64,000 nt of DNA from an uncultured Collinsella sp. Lineage in GTDB: Bacteria > Actinomycetota > Coriobacteriia > Coriobacteriales > Coriobacteriaceae. Position numbers and translations under genes: made by a program. The notes below the pieces were generated by a model. The model was not told the DNA's origin, searched no databases, and saw only the letters and a program-made list of their open reading frames with translations. The DNA lies in contig CASDZW010000015.1 in the NCBI GenBank assembly GCA_949285915.1, positions 1-64,000 on the forward strand, written 5' to 3'. Positions 7,019-15,650 of the stretch are shown one piece after another; within the stretch, counting starts at the first letter, position 1; each line of letters begins with the position of its first letter.

Positions 7019-8356
7019 CTACGCGCGATGCGGCTCGAGCGCCTCGAGCACGATGGCGTTCGCCTGCTTGCAGAGCTCCTCGGTCGGAGCCTCGGCGAGC
7101 ACGCGCACGAGCGGCTCGGTGCCGGAGGCGCGCACGAGCACGCGGCCCTGGCCGGCGAGGAACTCCTCGGCCCGCTTGACGGAGCCCAGCACGGCGGCGT
7201 CCCCCATCGCGGCGTCCTTGTCCTTCACGCGGACGTTCACGAGCTCCTGCGGGTAGAGCTTCACTGGGGCGCAGAGCTGGGAGAGCGTCTCGCGCTCGGC
7301 GCGGATGACCTCCATGAGGCGCAGGGACGTCATGATGCCGTCACCGGTGCACTCGATGTCGCCGAAGATGATGTGGCCGGACTGCTCGCCGCCCAGGCTG
7401 TATCCCTTCTCGCGCATGCAGGCGTAGACGAAGCGGTCGCCCACCGCGGTGGTCTCGTAGGAGAGATGCGCCTCGTCGAGGGCCTTGAACAGGCCGTAGT
7501 TGCTCATGACGGTGGGGACCACGGTGCCGGCGGTGAGGCGGCCGTGCTTGTTCAGGTAGACGCCGCAGACGTAGAGGATCAGGTCACCGTCGACCACGTT
7601 GCCGCGCTCGTCCACGGCGAGGCACCGGTCGGCGTCGCCGTCGTAGGCGAAGCCCACGTCCAGGCCCTGCTCGACCACGTGGCGGCGCAGGCGGTCGATG
7701 TGGGTGGAGCCGCAGTCCACGTTGATGTTGAAGCCGTCGGGGGCGTTGTTGATCACGCGCACGTCCGCGCCGAGGGCGTCGAAGACGGGCTTGGCGACGG
7801 AGGACGCAGCGCCGTTGGCGCAGTCCAGGCCAATCTTCACGCCCTGGAGAGAGAAGTTCGCGCTCGCGATGAGGTGCGCGATGTAGCGGTTGCGGCCCTG
7901 CATGTAGTCCACGGTGCAGCCGATGGTGTCACCGGTCGCCAGCGGGACCTCGACCTCGCCGTCGATGTAGGCCTCGATGAGCTCGAGGACGTCCTCGTCC
8001 ATCTTGTAGCCCTCGCCGTTCACGAGCTTGATGCCGTTATCGGTGTAGGGGTTGTGCGAGGCCGAGATCATGATGCCGCAGTCAAAACGGCCATCGACGG
8101 TCTCGTAGGCAAGACCGGGCGTGGGGATGACGTGCAGCATGTACACGTCAGCGCCCGAGGCAACAAGACCCGCGGTGAGGGCGCTCTCAAACATGTAGCT
8201 CGAACGGCGCGTGTCCTTACCGAGCACGATACGGGCCTTTTTGCCCTGGCGCGCTCCGTAGTACCAGCCCACATAGCGGCCGATCTTGAACGCGTGCTCC
8301 ACGTTGAGGCCGTTGTTTGCCTCGCCGCGGAAACCGTCGGTGCCAAAGTACTTCAT
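7019..8356 (-). CDS. glmM: Phosphoglucosamine mutase
   Basis: GlmM interconverts glucosamine-6-phosphate and glucosamine-1-phosphate on the way to UDP-GlcNAc for peptidoglycan. The 445 residues are the normal length. The start KYFGTDGFRG, the phosphoserine loop ISASHNPYTDNG (catalytic Ser100), the magnesium loop DGDADR and the C-terminal phosphate-binding RASGTEPLVRV are all present. ATG 8356 follows GGAGG at a good distance. Phosphomannomutase relatives look similar, but the GEAN start and hexosamine context favour GlmM. Confidence 0.95.
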   Translation of the reverse strand: MKYFGTDGFRGEANNGLNVEHAFKIGRYVGWYYGARQGKKARIVLGKDTRRSSYMFESALTAGLVASGADVYMLHVIPTPGLAYETVDGRFDCGIMISASHNPYTDNGIKLVNGEGYKMDEDVLELIEAYIDGEVEVPLATGDTIGCTVDYMQGRNRYIAHLIASANFSLQGVKIGLDCANGAASSVAKPVFDALGADVRVINNAPDGFNINVDCGSTHIDRLRRHVVEQGLDVGFAYDGDADRCLAVDERGNVVDGDLILYVCGVYLNKHGRLTAGTVVPTVMSNYGLFKALDEAHLSYETTAVGDRFVYACMREKGYSLGGEQSGHIIFGDIECTGDGIMTSLRLMEVIRAERETLSQLCAPVKLYPQELVNVRVKDKDAAMGDAAVLGSVKRAEEFLAGQGRVLVRASGTEPLVRVLAEAPTEELCKQANAIVLEALEPHRA

Positions 8357-8586
8357 ATCTCATACCTCCGTTATGGGCAAGAGAGCAGCGGCGCAACCGC
8401 GCCGCCCTTTCGTGCAACGAAACAGCTTTCCCATTGTACCGTGGGCCTGAATTGAGAACCACCACCGCGCCGAGATACACCTGTCGCACAAACGTTCTCG
8501 GCCTAAACGCGGCTCTCACGCCCTGTGCGAACAATGCGGCTTCAAGATTTCCCAGTTATCTAAGCAATCAATGAACACTGATGAGG

Positions 8587-10170
8587 TCACGAGCGCGATC
8601 CCTCTTCGCGGATAATCCAATCCCCCACCGTCTGAGTCTCCGGGTCGAAGCTCACACCGGCCTTGAAGAGGCGCCCCTTATCCACAGAGAACGGGAGCAG
8701 ATAACCCTTCCGGTCGATCTGCGCCAGAGCTTCTTCGGCAGACCTTCCGTACTTGAACTCGAATACATACGTGTTGCCCCGTGAGCGCACCACTGCGTCC
8801 ACGCGGCCCGTCGCCGTCCTGAACTCCGTGTCGATCTGAATTCCCAGAAGATCGAAAATGAGGTAGAACTTTGTCTGGAACCCACGCTCGTCGCGGCTCC
8901 CAAGGTGGTACGGGATACCTGCGAGATAGGTGCGCATCCGCTGGAGCGCACTCTCCAAGTCGCCCTCCCGCAGCGCCCGCGCGAGCTTGATGAGAAATGT
9001 GCTGTGGTCGTCAAGAGCACCTGGACCGCCAAGACGGACGAGGCCCTCAGAAAGGCCACGACTCACCTCACGGTTGGGTATCCCCAACGTATAGACCGTA
9101 CTCTCAGGATCATATGCCTTGATGGTTAGGTAACCCGCCTGATACAACATTGGTAGCGGCGTATCCATCGTTTCGGTAGGAACATCGAAGCCCGTCTCGA
9201 GCGATTCCCGGTCTTCTAGGTCAACAATCTGCCAACCCCTTGCCGCAATCAACCTGACAAGAGATGATGGTGTTCCCGTTTCAAACCAATACGATCCGAC
9301 AGACCCATTGAAGAATGCACTCAGAAGGCTGAAGGGATTGTAGATATCAGGGGACGGCTCACAGAAGTGATAGCCGTCATACTGCTCCTTGAGAAGAGCG
9401 AAAGCATCCTCAACGGCAACACCAAGTCTACCGGCAAGTACCTCAACATCGTCCGCGAGCTGGCTTCGCAGTTCATCTTCAGTGATGCCACAAATGCCGG
9501 CGTATGCAGGATTCATCGAGATGTTAACTAGGTTGTTAAGCTCGGAGAAGATGGATAGCTGGCTGAACTTAGTGATTCCCGTGAGAAAAACGAAACGAAG
9601 TTGCTCATCGCACGCCTTGAGGGGGATGTAAAACTCGCGCATGATATCCCGAAAAGCATCCAACAGTCTCGAATCATCAATAACATTCAGCAGCGGGGCA
9701 TCGTACTCGTCAACAAGGACGACCACACTTCCCTTTCGACCCTCCGCAGCGCAATCGATAAGAGCCGCAAGACGACCGCCAAGCGTTGACGCGAGACGCC
9801 TGCCATCAGCAAAACGCTCCTCAAGTGCGAATAGTACATCACCGAGACGGTCCTTCAGCCCTTCCACCGACGTGGGCTTCACCGTACTCATATCAAGACG
9901 AATAACTGGGCTCGAGATCCAATCCTTCTCCAACTCACCAGCGGCAAGCCCGTTAAACAGTTCCTGTTTGCCCTCAAAAAAATCCTGCATGGTGGAGATG
10001 AGCAACGTTTTGCCAAAACGACGAGGGCGAGAGAGAAAAAAATACTTGCCCGCTTGATGAGCAAGACGCCAAACGAACTCAGTCTTATCTACGTAGAGGG
10101 CGCCTTCTTGGCGGAGTCCCGAGAACGATTGCGTACCAACAGCGTATCGGTTAAGTGTCATTCGCACCAC
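8587..10170 (-). CDS. AAA-ATPase-like protein with C-terminal PD-(D/E)XK nuclease domain
   Basis: The protein has 527 residues. The N-terminal AAA-ATPase-like domain (PF09820 type) has the family start YVDKTEFVWRL, a Walker A-like SRPRRFGKTLL and Walker B-like VVLVDEYDAPL. The C-terminal domain (PF08011 type) has a PD-(D/E)XK-like core, TEFRTATGRVDAVVRSRGNTYVFEFKYG (D...E-F-K). Start GTG 10170 is chosen because AGAGGGGAG lies eight bases upstream; ATG 10161 would be too far from it. Such proteins are very common, often in many copies, in gut bacteria; their role is unknown and a mobile or defence role is only suspected. Base composition is more AT-rich than the flanking core genes. Confidence 0.88.
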   Translation of the reverse strand: MVRMTLNRYAVGTQSFSGLRQEGALYVDKTEFVWRLAHQAGKYFFLSRPRRFGKTLLISTMQDFFEGKQELFNGLAAGELEKDWISSPVIRLDMSTVKPTSVEGLKDRLGDVLFALEERFADGRRLASTLGGRLAALIDCAAEGRKGSVVVLVDEYDAPLLNVIDDSRLLDAFRDIMREFYIPLKACDEQLRFVFLTGITKFSQLSIFSELNNLVNISMNPAYAGICGITEDELRSQLADDVEVLAGRLGVAVEDAFALLKEQYDGYHFCEPSPDIYNPFSLLSAFFNGSVGSYWFETGTPSSLVRLIAARGWQIVDLEDRESLETGFDVPTETMDTPLPMLYQAGYLTIKAYDPESTVYTLGIPNREVSRGLSEGLVRLGGPGALDDHSTFLIKLARALREGDLESALQRMRTYLAGIPYHLGSRDERGFQTKFYLIFDLLGIQIDTEFRTATGRVDAVVRSRGNTYVFEFKYGRSAEEALAQIDRKGYLLPFSVDKGRLFKAGVSFDPETQTVGDWIIREEGSRS

Positions 10171-10436
10171 AATCCATACTCCCCTCTGCGCCGCCCTGCT
10201 CGTCTCTCAGTATAACGTGCCACAGCCGAAGTATTCATTCTCTGTTATCAAGCAATCACAACCTGAAGACGAAAGCCCTCGATTCGTATTTCCAGTTACT
10301 CATTCTCAAAAATGGTAACGTGACCACAGCCGAAGGAATAATCTTAAGAGTTTGTTCAGCTAGATCGACAGTATTGTTCGCACAAGAGGCAAATTTGTCT
10401 ATATCACAGCGGAACAAGAACTAACACCTAAACATA

Positions 10437-11564
10437 CTAGGAAATTATCCCCCATTTTTTTGCAAACCTATCTGATCTAATTTGAAACTCTTCATATCCT
10501 ATTTCGTGCAAAAACCGAAGAACGTCGTTCTCGCTAATTGGCAATACAGATTGTATCGCTCGATCATAAACAAGCTCATATATCATCTCAACGGGAAATG
10601 TAACAACAAACGGTTTCTTTTCACGAGCGAAATTGAAAGCACGAGCCGCCCCTTCAAGTGATGTTCTGAATAACTTCTCAGAATCCACTCGCTCACAATT
10701 ATTATCGAATGTGTAGACGACCTTTTCGTCATCAAGCTTGGCTTGCACATTTCCGACATTGCGCTGAGGATGCGAAGGCGTTGATTTACCAAGTCCAATA
10801 TATTCAACGGGAGCTAAGTGCTGTCTTTCAGCGCTTCTTCTAAATAAACCGTTCGCGCAATGAATAATCGCCGCATCGGTCAGGTTCGTGTCCATTCCGC
10901 CGTAGAACGCAAGTATCAACCAATCAACCTTCTCGGAAATCCCCCTGAGCAACTCATACACTTCTCTGACCATGGGGAATTCCCCGTACTCAACTCGATG
11001 AACCTTTGTGCGACTATGCATGAATAGGTTTCGAAAGTCAGAGTGAATTTCGATAAGAAAACCGATTTCAGTGGTTGAGCCGACCCTGATTTGCCTCAAA
11101 TGATCTTTGTAATTCTGTACTTTCGGCAGATGCCCACTCTGGTCATCAAGAATTCTCATTTCAAACGATCGCAGTATATCGTTAACACATGCGTTATGAA
11201 ACATCTTCGTTGCTTCGGCGATTTTCTTGCCGATCAGGTCGACCATGTTGTCGTCAATAGAATCGATGCCATCTTCTGCAACTACTTTTTTACGCTCCTT
11301 TTCTATCGTAGCTGTGAACTCTGCGGCTTTAGACGAAGCCTTCTTGTCCTGTTTGACATAGTGGTCAACACGAAAATGCTCGATTCCAATAGAACGATTT
11401 GCCTGTGTATCAATTAGTAAATCAGGCCTTTCCAAACAATGAATTTCTCCATTAATTCTGTCAGCATTTCTCCTCGCTTCACCTCCCTTTAGCCGAGCAC
11501 TGCCTAGCGCCTCGATTAAAATGATGCGCTCACGCAGCTTTTTCTCCTCATCAGAGTGATTCAT
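10437..11564 (-). CDS. Uncharacterised protein with nuclease-like N-terminal motif
   Basis: The protein has 375 residues and I do not recognise the family with certainty. After a charged helix (to about residue 30), the segment INGEIHCLERPDLLI...SIGIEHFRVD resembles a PD-(D/E)XK core (PD, then E-x-hydrophobic) with His in place of the usual Lys. A Lys/Glu-rich helix follows, then mixed alpha/beta sequence; there are no membrane segments. ATG 11564 is chosen over the TTG at 11594 because GGAG lies nine bases upstream. It is divergent from the AlbA_2 gene and strongly AT-rich compared with glmM or gltX, which suggests horizontal transfer. Confidence 0.6.
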   Translation of the reverse strand: MNHSDEEKKLRERIILIEALGSARLKGGEARRNADRINGEIHCLERPDLLIDTQANRSIGIEHFRVDHYVKQDKKASSKAAEFTATIEKERKKVVAEDGIDSIDDNMVDLIGKKIAEATKMFHNACVNDILRSFEMRILDDQSGHLPKVQNYKDHLRQIRVGSTTEIGFLIEIHSDFRNLFMHSRTKVHRVEYGEFPMVREVYELLRGISEKVDWLILAFYGGMDTNLTDAAIIHCANGLFRRSAERQHLAPVEYIGLGKSTPSHPQRNVGNVQAKLDDEKVVYTFDNNCERVDSEKLFRTSLEGAARAFNFAREKKPFVVTFPVEMIYELVYDRAIQSVLPISENDVLRFLHEIGYEEFQIRSDRFAKKWGIIS

Positions 11565-11750
11565 ATCGTCTTTCTCCAAATAGCAATATTGCAAGTTTCA
11601 TACAGAATAAAACTATTGCCTGACTCCAAACGGTAACAAAGAAGACACCACCTCTGCCCCACATACCTGCGATATAAGTTGAAGTGTATAAAATGGTGTT
11701 GAGCCAAAATGTCTCGCGGATGAAACGGTCCTTCTTGGAGATGTACGACC
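11565..11750. promoter_or_regulatory. Divergent intergenic region between the nuclease-like and AlbA_2 genes
   Basis: A rightward -10-like TATAAA (11687-11692) precedes the TTG-started AlbA_2 gene by about 60 nt. A 13-codon ORF (ATG 11720 to TAG 11761) overlaps that start by 11 nt and could act as a coupled leader. No clear -35, operator or repeat is visible. Confidence 0.4.
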
Positions 11751-14700
11751 TTGATTCATAGTACGAAGCTCGGCGAAGAGCTTATCAAAATCCTTCAAAA
11801 CGCTGAGACCATCGGCGAGAACTCCGTTCTCGACTACAAAGTTGAGCCCTATCCCAAGGACAGGGACTGCGAGCTCTTCAAAGACGTTCTTGCAATGGCG
11901 AACTCCTACGACCGTCCCAAAGAGGACCGATGGATCATATTCGGGGTTGAAAACCGAACCCATAAGCTAATTGGCGTGGATGCCTCCCATCCAGACCTTC
12001 TTGACGATTCCGCATATCAGCAGAAACTACAGAAGATTGCGCCCCATCTCACCGTCGAACTTGTCGAAATTCCCGCGGAAAGGGTCCTTAATACCGTCAC
12101 AGACAACAAAATGTTTGTCGCCTTCTATATTCCGAGCAGCAATGTGGGAGAAGTGTACGAACTGTCAAGCCCCGTGAGGAACAAGGCACCCAACTCCAAG
12201 GGCGAGTTCATTAAGTATGAGGAGGGTACATCGTTTATTAGGGTCGGAAGCTCTACCAGCCCTCTTCGAGAGGAGCACCGTAAGCGAATAAGATCTCTCA
12301 AAAACACCCTTATGACCTTCAGATCAGCTGACTACAGCAATTACGTTAGTCGCACCTTAACGAGTAATGTTGTTGACAGCCTGTTGCTTTTGGGCTCTTG
12401 GAGCGAGGGAAACGAGGAAGACCGCAGAATGATCGCTCGTTTGTGCGGAGTTCCCTATCGAGAAGCAACCGAGGAGCTTCACGTGAGTCTTGACTATGGG
12501 CTCTTTCGCCTTGCTGGATCCACGTGGACCATCCGCGACAGAGTCGAAGCTCTATCGTCCATTGGAACGCACTTGACCGAGTCTTCGCTCCAAGGCCTTG
12601 CCGTGTCACTAGGAGAGATTATTACCTCTATAGATGAGCAATACACCCTTCCGAGGGGTCAGCGGCTCACGGCAGATGCGCAAAATGTCTTCCGGGGGTG
12701 CTCAAAAGATGCCAGAAGGGGCGCGGCTTCATGCTGTGCATGCCTCTCTAATCATCGGGAACTTGTACCCAACTGCACAGACAGAGAGGTGGACTCGTTT
12801 GTCTCAACCGTTCTCTCCGCTGTCTTCGACTCAGAAGATTGGCGCAAGATAGTATCAGCCGATGAAGTCCTGCCGCTTCTGGCAGAAGCTTCTCCAAGCA
12901 TATACCTGAACTATGTGGAGCGAGCCTCGAAGAGAAGCCGCGCTATACGGGATTACCTAAGTGCACCCTTGACTGGATTAAGCTCCACACACATGGGATG
13001 GGGTCTCATAAATGGCATCGAAATCTGTGCGCGCCAGAAGGACCTGCTATCCAAAGCTATGGCTCTCCTTGTAAGAATCTCGCCATATACGTCATTCGCT
13101 AAGAATGCCATGGTAACCATCCTTCTCCCTTGGCTCCCCCAGACGAACGCCTCAATAGAGAGCCGAATTGGCATGGGGAGATATCTCATGAAGCGTGACG
13201 AATCACAGGCCTGGGAAGCTCTCAGAGAACTCCTGCCGGGCAAAACTACGTCAACGATCGGCGCAGCCAAAACAACTTTCCTCAATACTCCCGACTTCTC
13301 CAAACCCGTCACAAAGGAAGAGTTCTGGCGCGTCGGCAAGGAATACTGCAGGTGCGCCCTTGAAGGTATGAGAGATAAGCCAAATCGCATGGCCGACGTC
13401 GCTTCGGACATTATGTCATTCGTCGCTACCGACATGATTTCAGAGTTCTCTGAGGCGCTAAGGAAGAGCAGCAACAATATCGAGGATAAAGATCGCTATC
13501 CGGCATGGCGGGAGATTCTGATCTTCCTAAATAGATGCAATAGGATTTCTGATGCGGTTTGGAAGCCTTGTAAAGAAATCCTGAACGAGCTCGCCTCCCT
13601 GAGAGACAGCATCGCCCCTCACGACCCCTACTATCTCGCGCTTCTCGCACATAGCCTCAATGACTTCGATCTCGCAACCCTCGAGGGCTCTTACGACGAT
13701 ATGCATAACAACGCATTTTCCCAACGGCTTGCTTCCCTAGAGCGCGCATTCTCGATGCACGGATTCCCCTCAATCGAAAACCTTATCTCAGATGGCTGCA
13801 GGGGTGAGTTCCTAGGAGAAACCCTTGCACAGCTCCCTCTTACATCAGAAGAGGAGGGCAGGGTGTTCGATATGTTCGATGAATCCAGCGCTGAGAGCCT
13901 CAGCACCGCACGAGCCTATGTGCGGTTTAGTTTCCGCAAAGACAAGAATTGGTTCAAAAGCCTCGCGTTTGACTCGTTGCCACAAACTACAATTGCACAG
14001 ATTCTTGCCGCGCTCCCTTTTTCTCAAACCAGCTGGAAAAGAGTCGAAAACCTTTCGTCGAGCTATGCTTTCGAACTGTATTGGAAACAAGTTGAAATAT
14101 TTTCTTTTTCCGACGAGGAAGAGGCGTCGCTTTGCACAAAGCACCTACTTCAAGTCAGACGAACAGGAACTGTCCTCGAAACCCTCTCTCATTCTCTTAA
14201 GAGAGGAGTCACCATTGGCCCATCAGTAATCATGGATGCGCTTGAGCATCTAGCAGAGCGTGACTTTAGTACAATGAACTCATACTATGCCCAAGGTCTG
14301 CTCAAACATCTGGAGAAGGCATCACCGGGAAGCCGGCTGTGCGCCCTTGAGTTCAAGCTGTCCGAACTCCTTCACGACCGACCAGATGCCTACATCTTCA
14401 CGCGTATGTCAAAGGATCCAAGCCTCTTTGCCCAGATTACTTCTCTTGCATACTCGCCAAAAGATACTTTCGAGAATGGGAGCGACCCTTCTAGGAACAA
14501 CATCTCAATCAAAACCTTGATCAGCTTCCTTCCGCTTTGGAAGATCACTCCCGGCGTTTCTGACGACGGGGCGTTTAATCCGCAAAGCTTCGATGGTTGG
14601 ATAACAGAGGCAAGATCTCTCGCAAAGGAGCATGACTGCCTCGACGGCGCAGACGTACAAATCGGTCGTAATCTTTTTTATGCGCCCGTCGGGACAGACA

Positions 14701-14969
14701 GCCTCTTTCTGCCAGACGCCATAGCAGAATTCCTAGATGGCAACGAGATGGCACGTCGCGGCTACGAGATGGAGTCTGTTAATTCTCGTGGGGCTCACTG
14801 GGTTGATCCAACGGGAAAATCAGAAGATGCCATTGCAGACTCCTATGAGAGTAAAGCCCGTCAAGCAGAAGAGCGAGGTTATGCTAATCTTGCCGCGCTG
14901 CTGGGAGATATTTCGAATACTTACCGAAGAGAGGCCGAGGAAAACCGGAGAGAAGCTATGTGCGACTAG
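11751..14969 (+). CDS. Large AlbA_2 (Schlafen-type) domain protein, helical C-terminal region
   Basis: The protein has 1072 residues. Residues about 10-185 are an AlbA_2 (Schlafen DNA/RNA-binding) domain: E-N-S-VLDYKVEP, then DVLAMANSYDRPKEDRWIIFGV and KLIGVD, the family's two core strands. The remaining ~880 residues are mostly helical with scattered CRG/GRE pieces and no helicase, TIR or protease motif I recognise; they could be a repeat solenoid. Start TTG 11751 is the only start codon in the open stretch and has GGAG ten bases upstream. AlbA_2 proteins of this size occur in defence and mobile islands. With its divergent nuclease-like neighbour it forms a candidate two-gene system; function is not established. 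Confidence 0.75.
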   Translation: MIHSTKLGEELIKILQNAETIGENSVLDYKVEPYPKDRDCELFKDVLAMANSYDRPKEDRWIIFGVENRTHKLIGVDASHPDLLDDSAYQQKLQKIAPHLTVELVEIPAERVLNTVTDNKMFVAFYIPSSNVGEVYELSSPVRNKAPNSKGEFIKYEEGTSFIRVGSSTSPLREEHRKRIRSLKNTLMTFRSADYSNYVSRTLTSNVVDSLLLLGSWSEGNEEDRRMIARLCGVPYREATEELHVSLDYGLFRLAGSTWTIRDRVEALSSIGTHLTESSLQGLAVSLGEIITSIDEQYTLPRGQRLTADAQNVFRGCSKDARRGAASCCACLSNHRELVPNCTDREVDSFVSTVLSAVFDSEDWRKIVSADEVLPLLAEASPSIYLNYVERASKRSRAIRDYLSAPLTGLSSTHMGWGLINGIEICARQKDLLSKAMALLVRISPYTSFAKNAMVTILLPWLPQTNASIESRIGMGRYLMKRDESQAWEALRELLPGKTTSTIGAAKTTFLNTPDFSKPVTKEEFWRVGKEYCRCALEGMRDKPNRMADVASDIMSFVATDMISEFSEALRKSSNNIEDKDRYPAWREILIFLNRCNRISDAVWKPCKEILNELASLRDSIAPHDPYYLALLAHSLNDFDLATLEGSYDDMHNNAFSQRLASLERAFSMHGFPSIENLISDGCRGEFLGETLAQLPLTSEEEGRVFDMFDESSAESLSTARAYVRFSFRKDKNWFKSLAFDSLPQTTIAQILAALPFSQTSWKRVENLSSSYAFELYWKQVEIFSFSDEEEASLCTKHLLQVRRTGTVLETLSHSLKRGVTIGPSVIMDALEHLAERDFSTMNSYYAQGLLKHLEKASPGSRLCALEFKLSELLHDRPDAYIFTRMSKDPSLFAQITSLAYSPKDTFENGSDPSRNNISIKTLISFLPLWKITPGVSDDGAFNPQSFDGWITEARSLAKEHDCLDGADVQIGRNLFYAPVGTDSLFLPDAIAEFLDGNEMARRGYEMESVNSRGAHWVDPTGKSEDAIADSYESKARQAEERGYANLAALLGDISNTYRREAEENRREAMCD

Positions 14970-15650
14970 GGCAAGAGATGGCGGCAGAGGCCACCGCGTC
15001 TCTAGCGAATTCTCTATCAGCTTGAACACGTCCGACATGCCATATCCAGAAGCGTGCTCATGCAGAAAGACTCTGCTCATGAGCAGGATAACGGGCGATT
15101 GGGCGCAACCTTTAACCATGCCGCTTCGCCTTCTTGCGAAGCACCTTAGATACACGTCTCCCTGATTATTCTCCAACATGGGGAAGTGACATATCGAACA
15201 GCCCCTGCAGAGAATCTATGTCTTCATGCTCTTCTTCGTTCAGAAGTTGAATCGCCCCCGTTGCTCTGCCGAGCCCTAAAAAACATCTCGAACAAGATTG
15301 ACACGCTCAATCAGCCCTATTATTTAAACCATATCGAACCCACAACAAGCTCGTATCGTCCGACAGCAAACGGCGTAGAGAAACGCCCTTACCTACCACT
15401 TAATCACTATAAACAGCTCATAAAGTTGCAAAAAGTATCCTAGACTTACCTTTTCATAATTTGGCACAATGCTGCCATCATAAGGACTGACCATTAACCG
15501 GCGAATATAGCCCCAGCGGCCCGTTTCCCAAAAGCTATTGCCCGATTAAGAAGACCAGACCGCTTTCAAGTTATCCCCGGAATACTGCCTCGCTCGACGT
15601 CCATATCTACCGGGCATCGTAGTGCCCGGGCGACAGCAGATAAGCCTTCC
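14970..15650. other. 680-bp gene-poor stretch after the AlbA_2 gene
   Basis: I see no convincing gene. A minus-strand reading frame (ATG 15179) gives about 65 residues outside the AlbA_2 gene (YLRCFARRRSGMVKGCAQ start) that I cannot place, and the plus strand has stops in all frames except for short unsupported ORFs. Composition is AT-rich until about 15580, then changes sharply to the GC-rich pip gene, so the island boundary probably lies near 15580-15650. Confidence 0.5.

Noticed and set aside
6908-8455. 515-residue plus-strand ORF opposite glmM
   Set aside because: Low-complexity Val/Ala/His/Glu product with no domain; the glmM reading is complete on the other strand.
14820-15179. 119-residue minus-strand ORF at the end of the AlbA_2 gene
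   Set aside because: Half of it is antisense to the AlbA_2 gene and no ribosome site or family is visible; kept only as a note.
15186-15443. 85-residue plus-strand ORF
   Set aside because: No ribosome site, odd composition and no recognisable domain.
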